Source of the DNA: Gemmatimonadales bacterium
Lineage (GTDB): Bacteria; Gemmatimonadota; Gemmatimonadetes; Gemmatimonadales; GWC2-71-9
DNA: 64,000 nucleotides
Assembly: GCA_041390145.1 (NCBI GenBank)
Contig: JAWKQM010000009.1
Coordinates: 62,001-126,000 of the forward strand
Direction: 5' to 3'
This document shows positions 1-7,620 of the stretch, piece by piece. The translations under genes and the position numbers were made by a program. The first letter of the stretch is position 1. Every line of letters begins with the position of its first letter. The notes beneath the pieces are model-generated. The model saw only the letters and a program-made list of their open reading frames with translations. It was not told the DNA's origin and did no database searches.

Positions 1-563
1 CTGGTGTTGCACGCCTCGAGCAGCACGTTGTCATGGGTGAGGGCGAGCTCCTCGATCCCCTTGATCTGCGTCCGGAACTTGCCGCCCGAGAGCTCGCTCA
101 TGACGCGATTCAGTTCCTGGTAGCGCGGCAGGGGCGTCATGCTGGCGAGGTCGAGATCCTGCTTCTCCAGGCTGGGCAGCGTGCCGGCGAGGAGGATGTC
201 GCCGCCGAGCGCGCGCGCGGCCCCCCTGGCCCGCTCGAGGGCTGCGTTCAGCCGTCGCTCCATCTCGGAGAGGCAGCGGTTCTCGAAGGTGAGCGGCTGG
301 AGGTTGTACTCGATGTTGAAGAGGGCGAGCTCGGTCGTGAATCCCTCGCCAAGATCGCGCAGGACTTCCTGGGCGAGGAGCGCGGGGCGCCCGTCGGGAT
401 GGACGAGGAACATCTCCTGCTCGGCGCCGATGCGGCAGAGCCCCGGCTCGATGGCGCCGCTAGCGCACATCCGGTCGAGCGCCTCCACGTCGTCGAGGAG
501 GGCGCGGGAGATGCGCCGGAGCTGCTCGTCCCCGGCCGGGGTGGTGATGTCGTGCTGGCCCAT
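1..563 (-). CDS. GCS2-like glutamate-cysteine ligase family protein (partial, 3' end outside window)
   Basis: Only the first 187 or so codons are visible; the gene runs off the left edge. Reading the minus strand from the ATG at 563 gives MGQHDITTPAGDE, then IGAEQEMFLV near residue 45, FNIEYNLQPLTF near residue 80, and LLEACNT at the edge. The Gly-x-Glu-x-Glu strand and the F-N-x-E-x-N-L strand are characteristic of the carboxylate-amine ligase fold of the GCS2 family, which joins glutamate to an amine using ATP. Close relatives known to me are often long proteins with C-terminal CBS domains, which cannot be checked here. The substrate is unknown. No clear Shine-Dalgarno sequence precedes the ATG, so the exact start is uncertain. 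Confidence 0.7.
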   Translation of the reverse strand, partial: MGQHDITTPAGDEQLRRISRALLDDVEALDRMCASGAIEPGLCRIGAEQEMFLVHPDGRPALLAQEVLRDLGEGFTTELALFNIEYNLQPLTFENRCLSEMERRLNAALERARGAARALGGDILLAGTLPSLEKQDLDLASMTPLPRYQELNRVMSELSGGKFRTQIKGIEELALTHDNVLLEACNT

Positions 564-865
564 ATGGAGAAGATACCGGCCACCCCGAGGATGGCTACCC
601 GGGCGACTCTGAAGAAATGCCTAAAGGAGCGGCTCCCTGAGTCACCTCCCCCCCGGTTCAGGCCCTCGGGTGGCGGAACTCCGCTTCGTAGCGCACCTTG
701 GGACTGAACTCCTTGGGTCGCCGGCTGAGGCTGGCGCACGGCTGGTACCATTGCCTCACCCCCTGTTCCCCTCTCCGCAATCTGGAGAGGGAGGACGCCG
801 GACCCACCGAAACCGCTCTCCGGATTGCGTTGGAATGACCTACATTATCTAGACCGGACCATCAC
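564..865. other. Intergenic region between divergent genes
   Basis: About 300 bases separate the GCS2-like gene from kinase K1. It holds a degenerate copy of the GCTNNAGC-type palindrome family near 719-742 (GGCTGAGGCT) and an inverted repeat at 753-796. An AT-richer TACATTATCTA at 841-851 lies just upstream of the K1 start and could serve as a -10 element. No reading frame here looks coding. Confidence 0.5.
753..796. repeat. Dispersed inverted repeat (CTCACCCC / CTCTCC family), copy 1
   Basis: The segment begins CCTCACCCCCTG and folds as TTCCCTCTCC against GGAGAGGGAGGA across a short loop. Related elements with the same CTCACCCC flank and the same CTCTCC/GGAGAG stem lie at 21371-21411 and 51859-51930, all between genes. 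The form resembles REP-like elements common in GC-rich genomes. Confidence 0.6.
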
Positions 866-3142
866 TTGACCGATTCCACCCTCAGCCACAATCCCATGAC
901 CCTCGCCGGCACCACCCTTGGCCGTTACCGCCTCCTCGACCGTCTCGGTGCCGGCGGCATGGGCGAGGTCTGGCGCGCCCACGACGCCAACCTCGATCGC
1001 GAGGTGGCCATCAAGCTGCTTGTGCCGGGCGCCCTCGCCGACGCCGACACCCAGGCGCGCTTCCGGCGCGAGGCGCTGGCCCTCTCCCGACTCTCGCACA
1101 GCGGCATCGCCACCGTCTTCGACTTCGACGCCCACGAGGGCACCTCCTTCCTGGTGATGGAACTTGTTGCCGGTGGGACCCTCGAGGCGCGCGTCGCCAG
1201 CGGCCCGATGCCCCTCGACGAGGTGCGGCGCATCGGGGCCGCGGTCGCCGACGCACTGCAGAACGCGCATCAGAACGACATCGTGCACCGCGACCTGAAG
1301 CCCGGCAACGTGATGCTGACCTCGGCCGGCCAACCGAAGATCCTTGATTTCGGCATCGCGATGCTGCTTGGTGACGCCGGATCAAAGCTCACCCGCCCCG
1401 GGATGATCCTGGGGTCCCTGCCGTACATGGCCCCCGAACAGCTGACCGGCGACGCCGATTCTCCGGGCAGCGACATCTACGCGCTCGGCGTGCTGCTCTT
1501 CGAGATGCTCACCGGCCGCCGGCCCTTCGTGAAGGAGCGCGCCGAGGCACTGATGTTCGAGATTTTCGGCAACGCGCCGCCGACGGTACGTTCGCTCCGC
1601 GCCGATGTGCCGGACGATCTCGAGCGGCTGGTGATGGCCTGCCTCAGCAAGGACCCCACGGCGCGTCCAGCGAGCGCCGCCGTGGTCAGCGCAGCGCTGC
1701 AGGGGCACACCGCGGCAGCGACTGGCCCCGTAACGGCTGCAGTGGAGGTGATCCGCTCGATCGTGGTGCTCCCGCTCCGCAACACCTCCGGCGATCCGAC
1801 CCAGGAATATTTTGTCGACGGGATGACCGAAGCGATCATCTCCGACCTGGCCCACATCAAGGCGCTGCGCGTCATCTCGCGAACTTCCGCGATGCAGTAC
1901 AAGGGGAGCACCAAGACGTTGCCTGAGATTGCGCGCGAGCTGAATGTCGATGCCGTGCTGGAAGGTTCTGCGCACCTCGTTGGCGCACGGGTGCGCGTCA
2001 GCGTCCAGCTCATCGCGGCGCGCAGCGACCAGACCCTCTGGGCCGATCGCTATGATCGCGACCTCGTCGATGTCCTGGCGCTGCAGAGTGACGTGGCGGC
2101 GATGGTGGCGCGGGAGATTGCCGTGCAGCTCACACCGGCGGAGGCAGGCCATCTGGCACGGCGACAGGTCGTCAACCCCGAGGCCCACCTCGAAGTGCTG
2201 AAGAGCCGGCACTCGATGTTTGCCGCCACAAAGGATGCGCTCGAGGTCGCCCTTCGCCATGTCAGGCGGGCGCTTGAGATCGCCCCCGACTATGCCGTGG
2301 CGTGGTCGGCCCTGGCTGACTGCCAGATCATCCGCGTGGTGCGCGGCATGGCATCGCCGGCGGAAGCCGGCGCGGAAGCCCATGCCGCAGCGTCCCGGGC
2401 TCGGGAACTCGATCCCGAGCTGGCCGATGCCTGGGCGTCCCTTGGCTTCATCGCCTCCGCCACCGGCGATGTCCGCGGCGGACTGCGCCTGCTGCAGCAG
2501 GCGGTCGAGCTCAACCCGGGCCGCGCATTTACACATGAGATGCTCTCACGCGGCCTGTGTGCCTTTGATCGCATTGATGAGGGGATCGCCGCGGCCATGC
2601 AGGCGGTCGAGCTTGACCCGCTGTCGTCCATCATCCGGACGGGGGTGGGCGATGCGCTGTACTACGGTCGGCAGTACCAGAAATCGGTGTTCCACTACCG
2701 GATGGCGATCGAGCTCGACCCACGCTTCGACGGCGCGCACACCGACCTGGCCCGCGCGCTCGAAGCGCTCGGTCACTTCGAGGAAGCGCGCGCGGCGTAC
2801 GAGGAGGGCCGGCGCCTGGCGGGTGGCATCGCTGGGCCGTCGTTCGGACTGGCCCACCTCGCCGCCGCCGCGGGCGACGAGGCCGGGGCCCGCCGCATCC
2901 TGGCGGAACTCACGGCGGCGCGGGGCAGTCGTGTCGTCTCGGCGTGGGGCATCGGTGCCCTGCATGCCTCACTGGGCGACATCGAGGACGCCTTCACCTG
3001 GCTGGAGACCGCCATCAAGGAGAAAGCGTCGGGTCTCATGTGGCTCCGGGTGCACCCCCGCCTCGATCCGATCCGGCAGGATCCGCGCTACTGGCCAATG
3101 GTGGAGCGAGTGGGGCTCGCCGGTATGCCGGAGGACGCTTGA
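866..3142 (+). CDS. Serine/threonine protein kinase K1 with TolB-like and TPR domains
   Basis: A 758-residue Hanks-type kinase. The glycine loop is GAGGMGEVW (residues 28-36), the ATP lysine is Lys50 in AIKLL, the catalytic loop is HRDLKPGNV (catalytic Asp143), and DFGIA and MAPEQ follow. After the kinase (to about 275) comes the module IVVLPLRNTSGD...EYFVDGMTE, typical of the TolB-N/FlgO-like domain found in bacterial kinases and cyclases, then TPR-like helices from about 430 to the end. No transmembrane segment is visible, so unlike the propeller kinases it is probably cytoplasmic. The TTG start at 866 gives MTDSTL and parallels the MTD starts of the paralogues; ATG at 896 is an alternative. 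Its stop overlaps the next gene by 4 bases, implying coupled translation. Confidence 0.88.
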   Translation: MTDSTLSHNPMTLAGTTLGRYRLLDRLGAGGMGEVWRAHDANLDREVAIKLLVPGALADADTQARFRREALALSRLSHSGIATVFDFDAHEGTSFLVMELVAGGTLEARVASGPMPLDEVRRIGAAVADALQNAHQNDIVHRDLKPGNVMLTSAGQPKILDFGIAMLLGDAGSKLTRPGMILGSLPYMAPEQLTGDADSPGSDIYALGVLLFEMLTGRRPFVKERAEALMFEIFGNAPPTVRSLRADVPDDLERLVMACLSKDPTARPASAAVVSAALQGHTAAATGPVTAAVEVIRSIVVLPLRNTSGDPTQEYFVDGMTEAIISDLAHIKALRVISRTSAMQYKGSTKTLPEIARELNVDAVLEGSAHLVGARVRVSVQLIAARSDQTLWADRYDRDLVDVLALQSDVAAMVAREIAVQLTPAEAGHLARRQVVNPEAHLEVLKSRHSMFAATKDALEVALRHVRRALEIAPDYAVAWSALADCQIIRVVRGMASPAEAGAEAHAAASRARELDPELADAWASLGFIASATGDVRGGLRLLQQAVELNPGRAFTHEMLSRGLCAFDRIDEGIAAAMQAVELDPLSSIIRTGVGDALYYGRQYQKSVFHYRMAIELDPRFDGAHTDLARALEALGHFEEARAAYEEGRRLAGGIAGPSFGLAHLAAAAGDEAGARRILAELTAARGSRVVSAWGIGALHASLGDIEDAFTWLETAIKEKASGLMWLRVHPRLDPIRQDPRYWPMVERVGLAGMPEDA

Positions 3143-4605
3143 ACTTCGCCAAGCCGGTCGCAGCCATCCTCGCCCTGGGCGTCATCCTCCTCGCACTTCC
3201 CGCCCGAAAGCCCCCGGTGCCCCCAGCGCCACCCGGCGCTGCGCCGTTTGAATGGAATCAGGACTCGCTCTGGCGCGCGCTCGAGGCACGGTTTGTTGCA
3301 GTGCGGACATCGGGGTGTGTCGATGCGCCCGCGGAGATGGCACTCGGCTTCAACGCCGTCGGCAGTCTGCTCGACACCCTCGCCGTCAACGACGTCGCGC
3401 CATCCGACCCGCGACTCGACACGCTCGAGGGCGCCTTCTTCGCCCTCGGCCCCGTCATGGCCGCCTGCCCGAGCGGGCTGCGCGCGTACGTCGATCTCTC
3501 GGGCCGGCTCCGCGAGGTCATCAAGGACCAGTCGCAGCACTGGGACGCCAGCGACCTCCCGAGCCGTCAGCGTCTCTATCGACTCCTCTACGGCACCCGT
3601 GCCGCCGTGGAGGAGGCGATGCTGCAACATCCCGACAGCTCGCTCCCGTTCCTCATGGGCCGCGACGAACCGTCGGCCACACCCGCCGCCGAGGTGCTCG
3701 GCGTCCGCGTTCATTCGGGGGACATGCTGGTCTCCCGCGGCGGCTACCCCACCTCGGCGCTCATCGCCCGCGGCAACGACTACCCTGGAAACTTCTCGCA
3801 TGTCGGGCTGGTGTACGTCGACTCGGCCACAAGTGAGATCTCCGTCATCGAGGCGCACATCGAGGTCGGTGTCGCGGTCACCACCGCCGAGGGGTACCTG
3901 GCGGACAAGAAGCTCCGGCTGATGGTGTTGCGGCCGCGCGCCGACCTCCCCGCCCTCGTGGCCGACCCGATGCTGCCGCACCGCGCGGCGGGCAAGATCC
4001 TGGCACGGGCCCGCGCGGAGCACATCCCCTACGATTTCGCGATGGACTACGGCGACCCGTCGGGACTCTTCTGCTCGGAGGTGGCGTCCACCGTTTACAA
4101 GGACGAAGGCGTCACCCTCTGGATGGGGCTCTCCACCATTTCGCGGCTGGGCATCCGCACCTGGCTCTCGGAGCTTGGGGTGAAGCACTTCGAGACCCAG
4201 GAGCCCTCCGACCTCGAGTACGACCCGCAGCTGGTGGTGGTGGCCGAGTGGCGCGACCCCGGCGCGCTCCGGCAGGACCACCTCGACAACGCGGTGCTCG
4301 ACGCGATGCTGGAGGGCGCGGACCAGGGGGTGGAACTCACCTACCCCTGGTACAAGCTCCCGATGGTGCGGCTGGCCAAGGGGTACAGCGCGGTACGGGT
4401 GCTCCTGGGCGGGCATGGGCCGATTCCCGAGGGGATGTCCTCCTCGTCGGCGCTACGGCACGACACCTTCATGACCCGGCAGCAGACGCTGGCCGCGGCG
4501 GTGCAGGGCGCGGCGGACTCGACCGCCGCGGCCCAGGGCTATCCACCGTTCTACTGGACGCTGGTCGATCTGGCCACCCGCGCCACGCAGGCAGATTCCC
4601 TCTAG
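3139..4605 (+). CDS. Membrane-anchored YiiX-like permuted papain-fold cysteine hydrolase
   Basis: 488 residues from a TTG at 3139 that overlaps the K1 stop codon (TTGA). An N-terminal hydrophobic segment (AKPVAAILALGVILLAL) is followed by a proline-rich linker, a helical region and then the catalytic domain. HSGDMLVSRGG (near 193), FSHVGLVYVD (near 219) and FCSEVAS (near 310) carry the expected His and Cys of the YiiX/YebB group of NlpC/P60-like enzymes. Members of this group cleave amide or ester bonds in peptidoglycan or lipids; the substrate here is unknown. The overlap with K1 suggests the two proteins are made together, so the hydrolase could be a target or effector of the kinase (inference). 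It could be anchored in the inner membrane or exported. Confidence 0.75.
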   Translation: MNFAKPVAAILALGVILLALPARKPPVPPAPPGAAPFEWNQDSLWRALEARFVAVRTSGCVDAPAEMALGFNAVGSLLDTLAVNDVAPSDPRLDTLEGAFFALGPVMAACPSGLRAYVDLSGRLREVIKDQSQHWDASDLPSRQRLYRLLYGTRAAVEEAMLQHPDSSLPFLMGRDEPSATPAAEVLGVRVHSGDMLVSRGGYPTSALIARGNDYPGNFSHVGLVYVDSATSEISVIEAHIEVGVAVTTAEGYLADKKLRLMVLRPRADLPALVADPMLPHRAAGKILARARAEHIPYDFAMDYGDPSGLFCSEVASTVYKDEGVTLWMGLSTISRLGIRTWLSELGVKHFETQEPSDLEYDPQLVVVAEWRDPGALRQDHLDNAVLDAMLEGADQGVELTYPWYKLPMVRLAKGYSAVRVLLGGHGPIPEGMSSSSALRHDTFMTRQQTLAAAVQGAADSTAAAQGYPPFYWTLVDLATRATQADSL

Positions 4606-4631
4606 CCGTCCCCCCTATCTGGCGGTATCCT
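4602..4631 (+). promoter_or_regulatory. Candidate promoter for K2 (CTAGCC-N18-TATCCT)
   Basis: CTAGCC at 4602-4607, an 18-base spacer and TATCCT at 4626-4631. The same arrangement occurs upstream of K5 and K8 with identical spacing, and as CTGGCC-N18-TATCGT upstream of the 57008 gene. It begins inside the stop codon of the hydrolase gene. The -10-like hexamer is plausible; the -35-like hexamer is not the canonical TTGACA. Function is inferred from recurrence only. Confidence 0.45.
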
Positions 4632-4657
4632 AAGGGGTTACCCATCCCGCGTCGCGC

Positions 4658-4791
4658 CGCCGGCTGAAGCCGGCTCTCGGGCCGCTGGCTGAAGCCAGCT
4701 CTCGGCTGATGTCACTAGAGTGACGAACGAGTTCCGATGTTACGTGTCGCTTCAGCGACATCAGCCAAGCCGTGGCTTTAGTCACGACTCG
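4658..4791. repeat. Cluster of short palindromes in the K2 leader
   Basis: Palindromes with a GCTNNAGC-type core: CCGGCTGAAGCCGG (4660-4673), CTGGCTGAAGCCAG (4685-4698), GTCACTAGAGTGAC (4711-4724), GTCGCTTCAGCGAC (4746-4759) and an imperfect GTGGCTTTAGTCAC near 4772. The arms differ between copies yet remain self-complementary. The cluster lies between the candidate promoter and the K2 start, so it would be transcribed into the 5' leader and could form hairpins. Confidence 0.75.
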
Positions 4792-4814
4792 GGCCACCGC
4801 GAGGAGTCTTTCCA

Positions 4815-7454
4815 TTGACCGACGTTCTCCCCCGCCTGACCGAAGCCCTCTCCGATCGCTACCGCATCGAGCGCGAGCTCGGTCAGGGCGGCATGGCCAC
4901 CGTGTACCTCGCGCAGGACATCCGGCACAACCGGAGGGTGGCGGTCAAGGTGCTGCGGCCCGAGCTCGCGGCCGTCATCGGCGCCGAACGATTCCTCTCG
5001 GAAATCACCACCACCGCCAACCTCCAGCATCCGCATATACTGCCGCTCTTCGACAGCGGCGAGGCCGACGGCTTCCTCTTCTACGTGATGCCGTACGTGG
5101 AAGGGGAGACGGTCCGTGACCGGATCAGCCGGGAAAAGCAGCTCCCGGTGGCCGACGCGGTGCGGATCACGATTGAAGTGGCAAGCGCGCTCGACTACGC
5201 CCACCGCCAGGGCGTCATCCACCGCGACATCAAGCCCGAAAACATCCTGCTCCATGATGGCAGCGCCCTCGTGGCCGACTTCGGCATCGCGCTGGCCGTC
5301 AGTACTGCCGGCACCCGGATGACTGAGACCGGCATGAGTCTCGGCACGCCGCACTACATGAGCCCCGAGCAGGCGATGGGGGAGCGGGAGATCACCGCCA
5401 CCTCCGATGTCTATGCCCTGGGCTGCGTCCTGTACGAAATGCTGGTCGGCGAGCCACCCTTCACCGGCCCCACCGCCCAGGCCATCATCGCCCGCGTGGT
5501 GACGGAGGAGCCGCGCTCCCTCACCATCCAGCGGAAGACGATTCCCGAAAATATCGAAGCGGCAGTGGAGCAGGCGCTCCAGAAGCTGCCGGCCGATCGC
5601 TTCACCTCGGCCGCCGAGTTCGCCTCGGCACTCCAGGGCCAGAGCACCGTTTCCATGACACGGACACGGCCCCGTGGATCTGCGGCCCCGGATGCCCGAC
5701 ACTCCATCCCGGTCCCCCTGATGGCCGCATCGGGGCTGCTGCTCGCGGCCCTGGGGCTCGCCGGGGGATGGGTGCTCTGGCACCGGACCGCCCCGGTATT
5801 TCCCCCGGTCGTGTCGCGGTACGCGGTGCCACTTCCCGATAGCATCGCCTACGACGGGCTGAATGGAGAGCAGGTCGTCTACGCCCCAGACGGCTCGGCG
5901 TTCGCATTCACCTCGCGCTCCGGGCTCATGTTGCGCTACGCGGATCGAGAGGAGCTCGTCGCGGTCCCCGGTGGGCGGCGGGGAAGCACTCCCTTCTTCT
6001 CGCCAGACAGCCGCTGGATCGGTTTCAAGGATGGCCCCCGGCTCATGAAGCTGCCCCTGGCCGGCGGGGCGCCGGTCGTCATCTGTGACTCCTGCCCGGG
6101 GTACGCATTCACCTGGGGCAGCGATGATTCCGTCCGCTTCTATGCCGCCCCTCCCAACGACACGCAGGGGCGTGCACTGCTGGTCTTGTCGTCCCGTGGG
6201 GGAGCGCCTCGCATCTTCGCCAAACCGGACAGCAGCTCGGGGGAGAGGTTCCGATCACCCATCCTGCTGCCGGGCCGCCGGACGGTCCTGTTCGCGCTGT
6301 TCAAGGGCAAGACGAGCCGTCTCGCGGCGCTGAACCTCGAGACCGGCGTGATTACGCGTTTCGACCAGGTCGGCTTCTCTCCCCAGTGGGTCGATCGCGG
6401 CTTCGTGGTGCTGAGCAACGAGGACGGCACGCTGGTCGCGCTTCCCTTTGACGCCGCGCGGGTCCGCCCGACGGGCCCGCCGGTGACGATCGTCCGCGAC
6501 ATCAGTCAGCAGGATGCCTTCGTCTCGTCGGCCGGCGTCTCGGCGTCGGGCTCGATCATCTATCCGCTTGCGGGAGCCAGCGCCCTTAGGCGGCTGATGC
6601 TCGTCTCGCGCACAGGACAGGCTGCTCCCCTGGCGAGCGAACCTCGGCAGTTTGACAATCCGCGATTCTCGCCCGATGGCCGCCGCATCGCGGTGACCGC
6701 CAGGGAATCCGACGGCGCCGGACGCGACATCTGGGTCTTCGACGTCGCCCAGCTGTCGTGGTCCCGCCTGACCACCGATGGCCTCAGTGATGGACCGATC
6801 TGGACGCCGGACGGCCGACGCCTCGTGTATTCAAGCAACCTTGACTTGTGGTGGATTGCGGCCGACGGCAGTGAGCGCCCGGAGAGCCTCTACGTGGCCA
6901 ATGGAGGCCGGATCGCCGGGAGCGTCACGCCGGATGGTCGCAGCCTGGTCTACCAGGAGTATGACAGCGGCAATGACGGCATCCGGTCCATGGCATTCGA
7001 TTCGGCGCCGGCATCGCGCCTGCTCCTGCCCGCCGCCTTCAATGAGTCCGAAGTGACCCTGTCGCCGGACGGACGCTGGATGGCCTATCAGTCCGACGAG
7101 GCCGACCGGATGGAGGTGTACGTCCGGCCCTATCCGGGGCCAGGGGGTCGCGTGTCGGTCTCGTTGCTGGGCGGAACCGAACCAGCGTGGTCACGGGACG
7201 GCCGCGAGCTCTTCTATCGCGCGGGGGACAGCCTGATGGCGGCCACCGTCACCCTCGCTCCCGGCTTCGCGGTCACCGGACGGCGGGTCCTGTTTACTGG
7301 CACATTCCTGTCCAGCGCCAGGTCGCGCGAGTACGATCCGGCGCCAGATGGCCAGCACTTCGTCATGGTCCAGGGCGGCGACGCCCAATCCAAGCTGATC
7401 GCCCTCAACAACGTGTTCGACCGGCTGGTGTATGAGCGGGAGCAGAAGAAGTGA
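4815..7454 (+). CDS. Serine/threonine protein kinase K2 with transmembrane segment and beta-propeller sensor
   Basis: 879 residues. Kinase domain at about 13-270: glycine loop GQGGMATVY, Lys45, HRDIKPENILL (catalytic Asp138), DFGIA (Asp155), and an activation segment TRMTETGMSLGTPHYMSPEQ rich in Thr and Ser. A hydrophobic span (PLMAASGLLLAALGLAGGWV, about 300-320) predicts one membrane crossing. The C-terminal half carries repeated FSPDGR, TPDGR and LSPDGRWMAYQS blades of the PD40/TolB-like propeller type, placing the sensor outside the cytoplasm. The TTG start is supported by GAGGAG eight bases upstream and by the paralogues. The ligand and phosphorylation targets are unknown. A promoter-like block and palindromes precede it. 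Confidence 0.9.
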   Translation: MTDVLPRLTEALSDRYRIERELGQGGMATVYLAQDIRHNRRVAVKVLRPELAAVIGAERFLSEITTTANLQHPHILPLFDSGEADGFLFYVMPYVEGETVRDRISREKQLPVADAVRITIEVASALDYAHRQGVIHRDIKPENILLHDGSALVADFGIALAVSTAGTRMTETGMSLGTPHYMSPEQAMGEREITATSDVYALGCVLYEMLVGEPPFTGPTAQAIIARVVTEEPRSLTIQRKTIPENIEAAVEQALQKLPADRFTSAAEFASALQGQSTVSMTRTRPRGSAAPDARHSIPVPLMAASGLLLAALGLAGGWVLWHRTAPVFPPVVSRYAVPLPDSIAYDGLNGEQVVYAPDGSAFAFTSRSGLMLRYADREELVAVPGGRRGSTPFFSPDSRWIGFKDGPRLMKLPLAGGAPVVICDSCPGYAFTWGSDDSVRFYAAPPNDTQGRALLVLSSRGGAPRIFAKPDSSSGERFRSPILLPGRRTVLFALFKGKTSRLAALNLETGVITRFDQVGFSPQWVDRGFVVLSNEDGTLVALPFDAARVRPTGPPVTIVRDISQQDAFVSSAGVSASGSIIYPLAGASALRRLMLVSRTGQAAPLASEPRQFDNPRFSPDGRRIAVTARESDGAGRDIWVFDVAQLSWSRLTTDGLSDGPIWTPDGRRLVYSSNLDLWWIAADGSERPESLYVANGGRIAGSVTPDGRSLVYQEYDSGNDGIRSMAFDSAPASRLLLPAAFNESEVTLSPDGRWMAYQSDEADRMEVYVRPYPGPGGRVSVSLLGGTEPAWSRDGRELFYRAGDSLMAATVTLAPGFAVTGRRVLFTGTFLSSARSREYDPAPDGQHFVMVQGGDAQSKLIALNNVFDRLVYEREQKK

Positions 7455-7460
7455 TTCGAG

Positions 7461-7620
7461 CTCGTCGCTAAAGCGACGGCTCGGCTGATGTCGCTGAAGC
7501 GACACAAACCAAGCAGGAGTTCGTCCCTTTGCGCTCGTTGTGTCTCTTTGCGGCTTTGCGTTAAATGCTTTTCACGCGAAGTCGCGAAGACCGCGAAGGT
7601 CTATTCATCGGAGTAATCGG
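7461..7620 (+). promoter_or_regulatory. 160-bp leader of K3, homologous to the K4 leader
   Basis: Aligns without gaps to 10613-10772. It contains GTCGCTAAAGCGAC (7464-7477) and GTCGCTGAAGCGAC (7490-7503), then a TTTGCG-rich stretch, then an inverted counterpart TTCACGCGAAGTCGCGAAG, and ends with CGGAG seven bases before the TTG start. The CTTTGCG/CGCGAAG part belongs to an interspersed repeat type seen in many bacterial genomes; a related piece lies at 63075-63100. It probably carries the promoter and ribosome binding site of K3. Confidence 0.7.
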
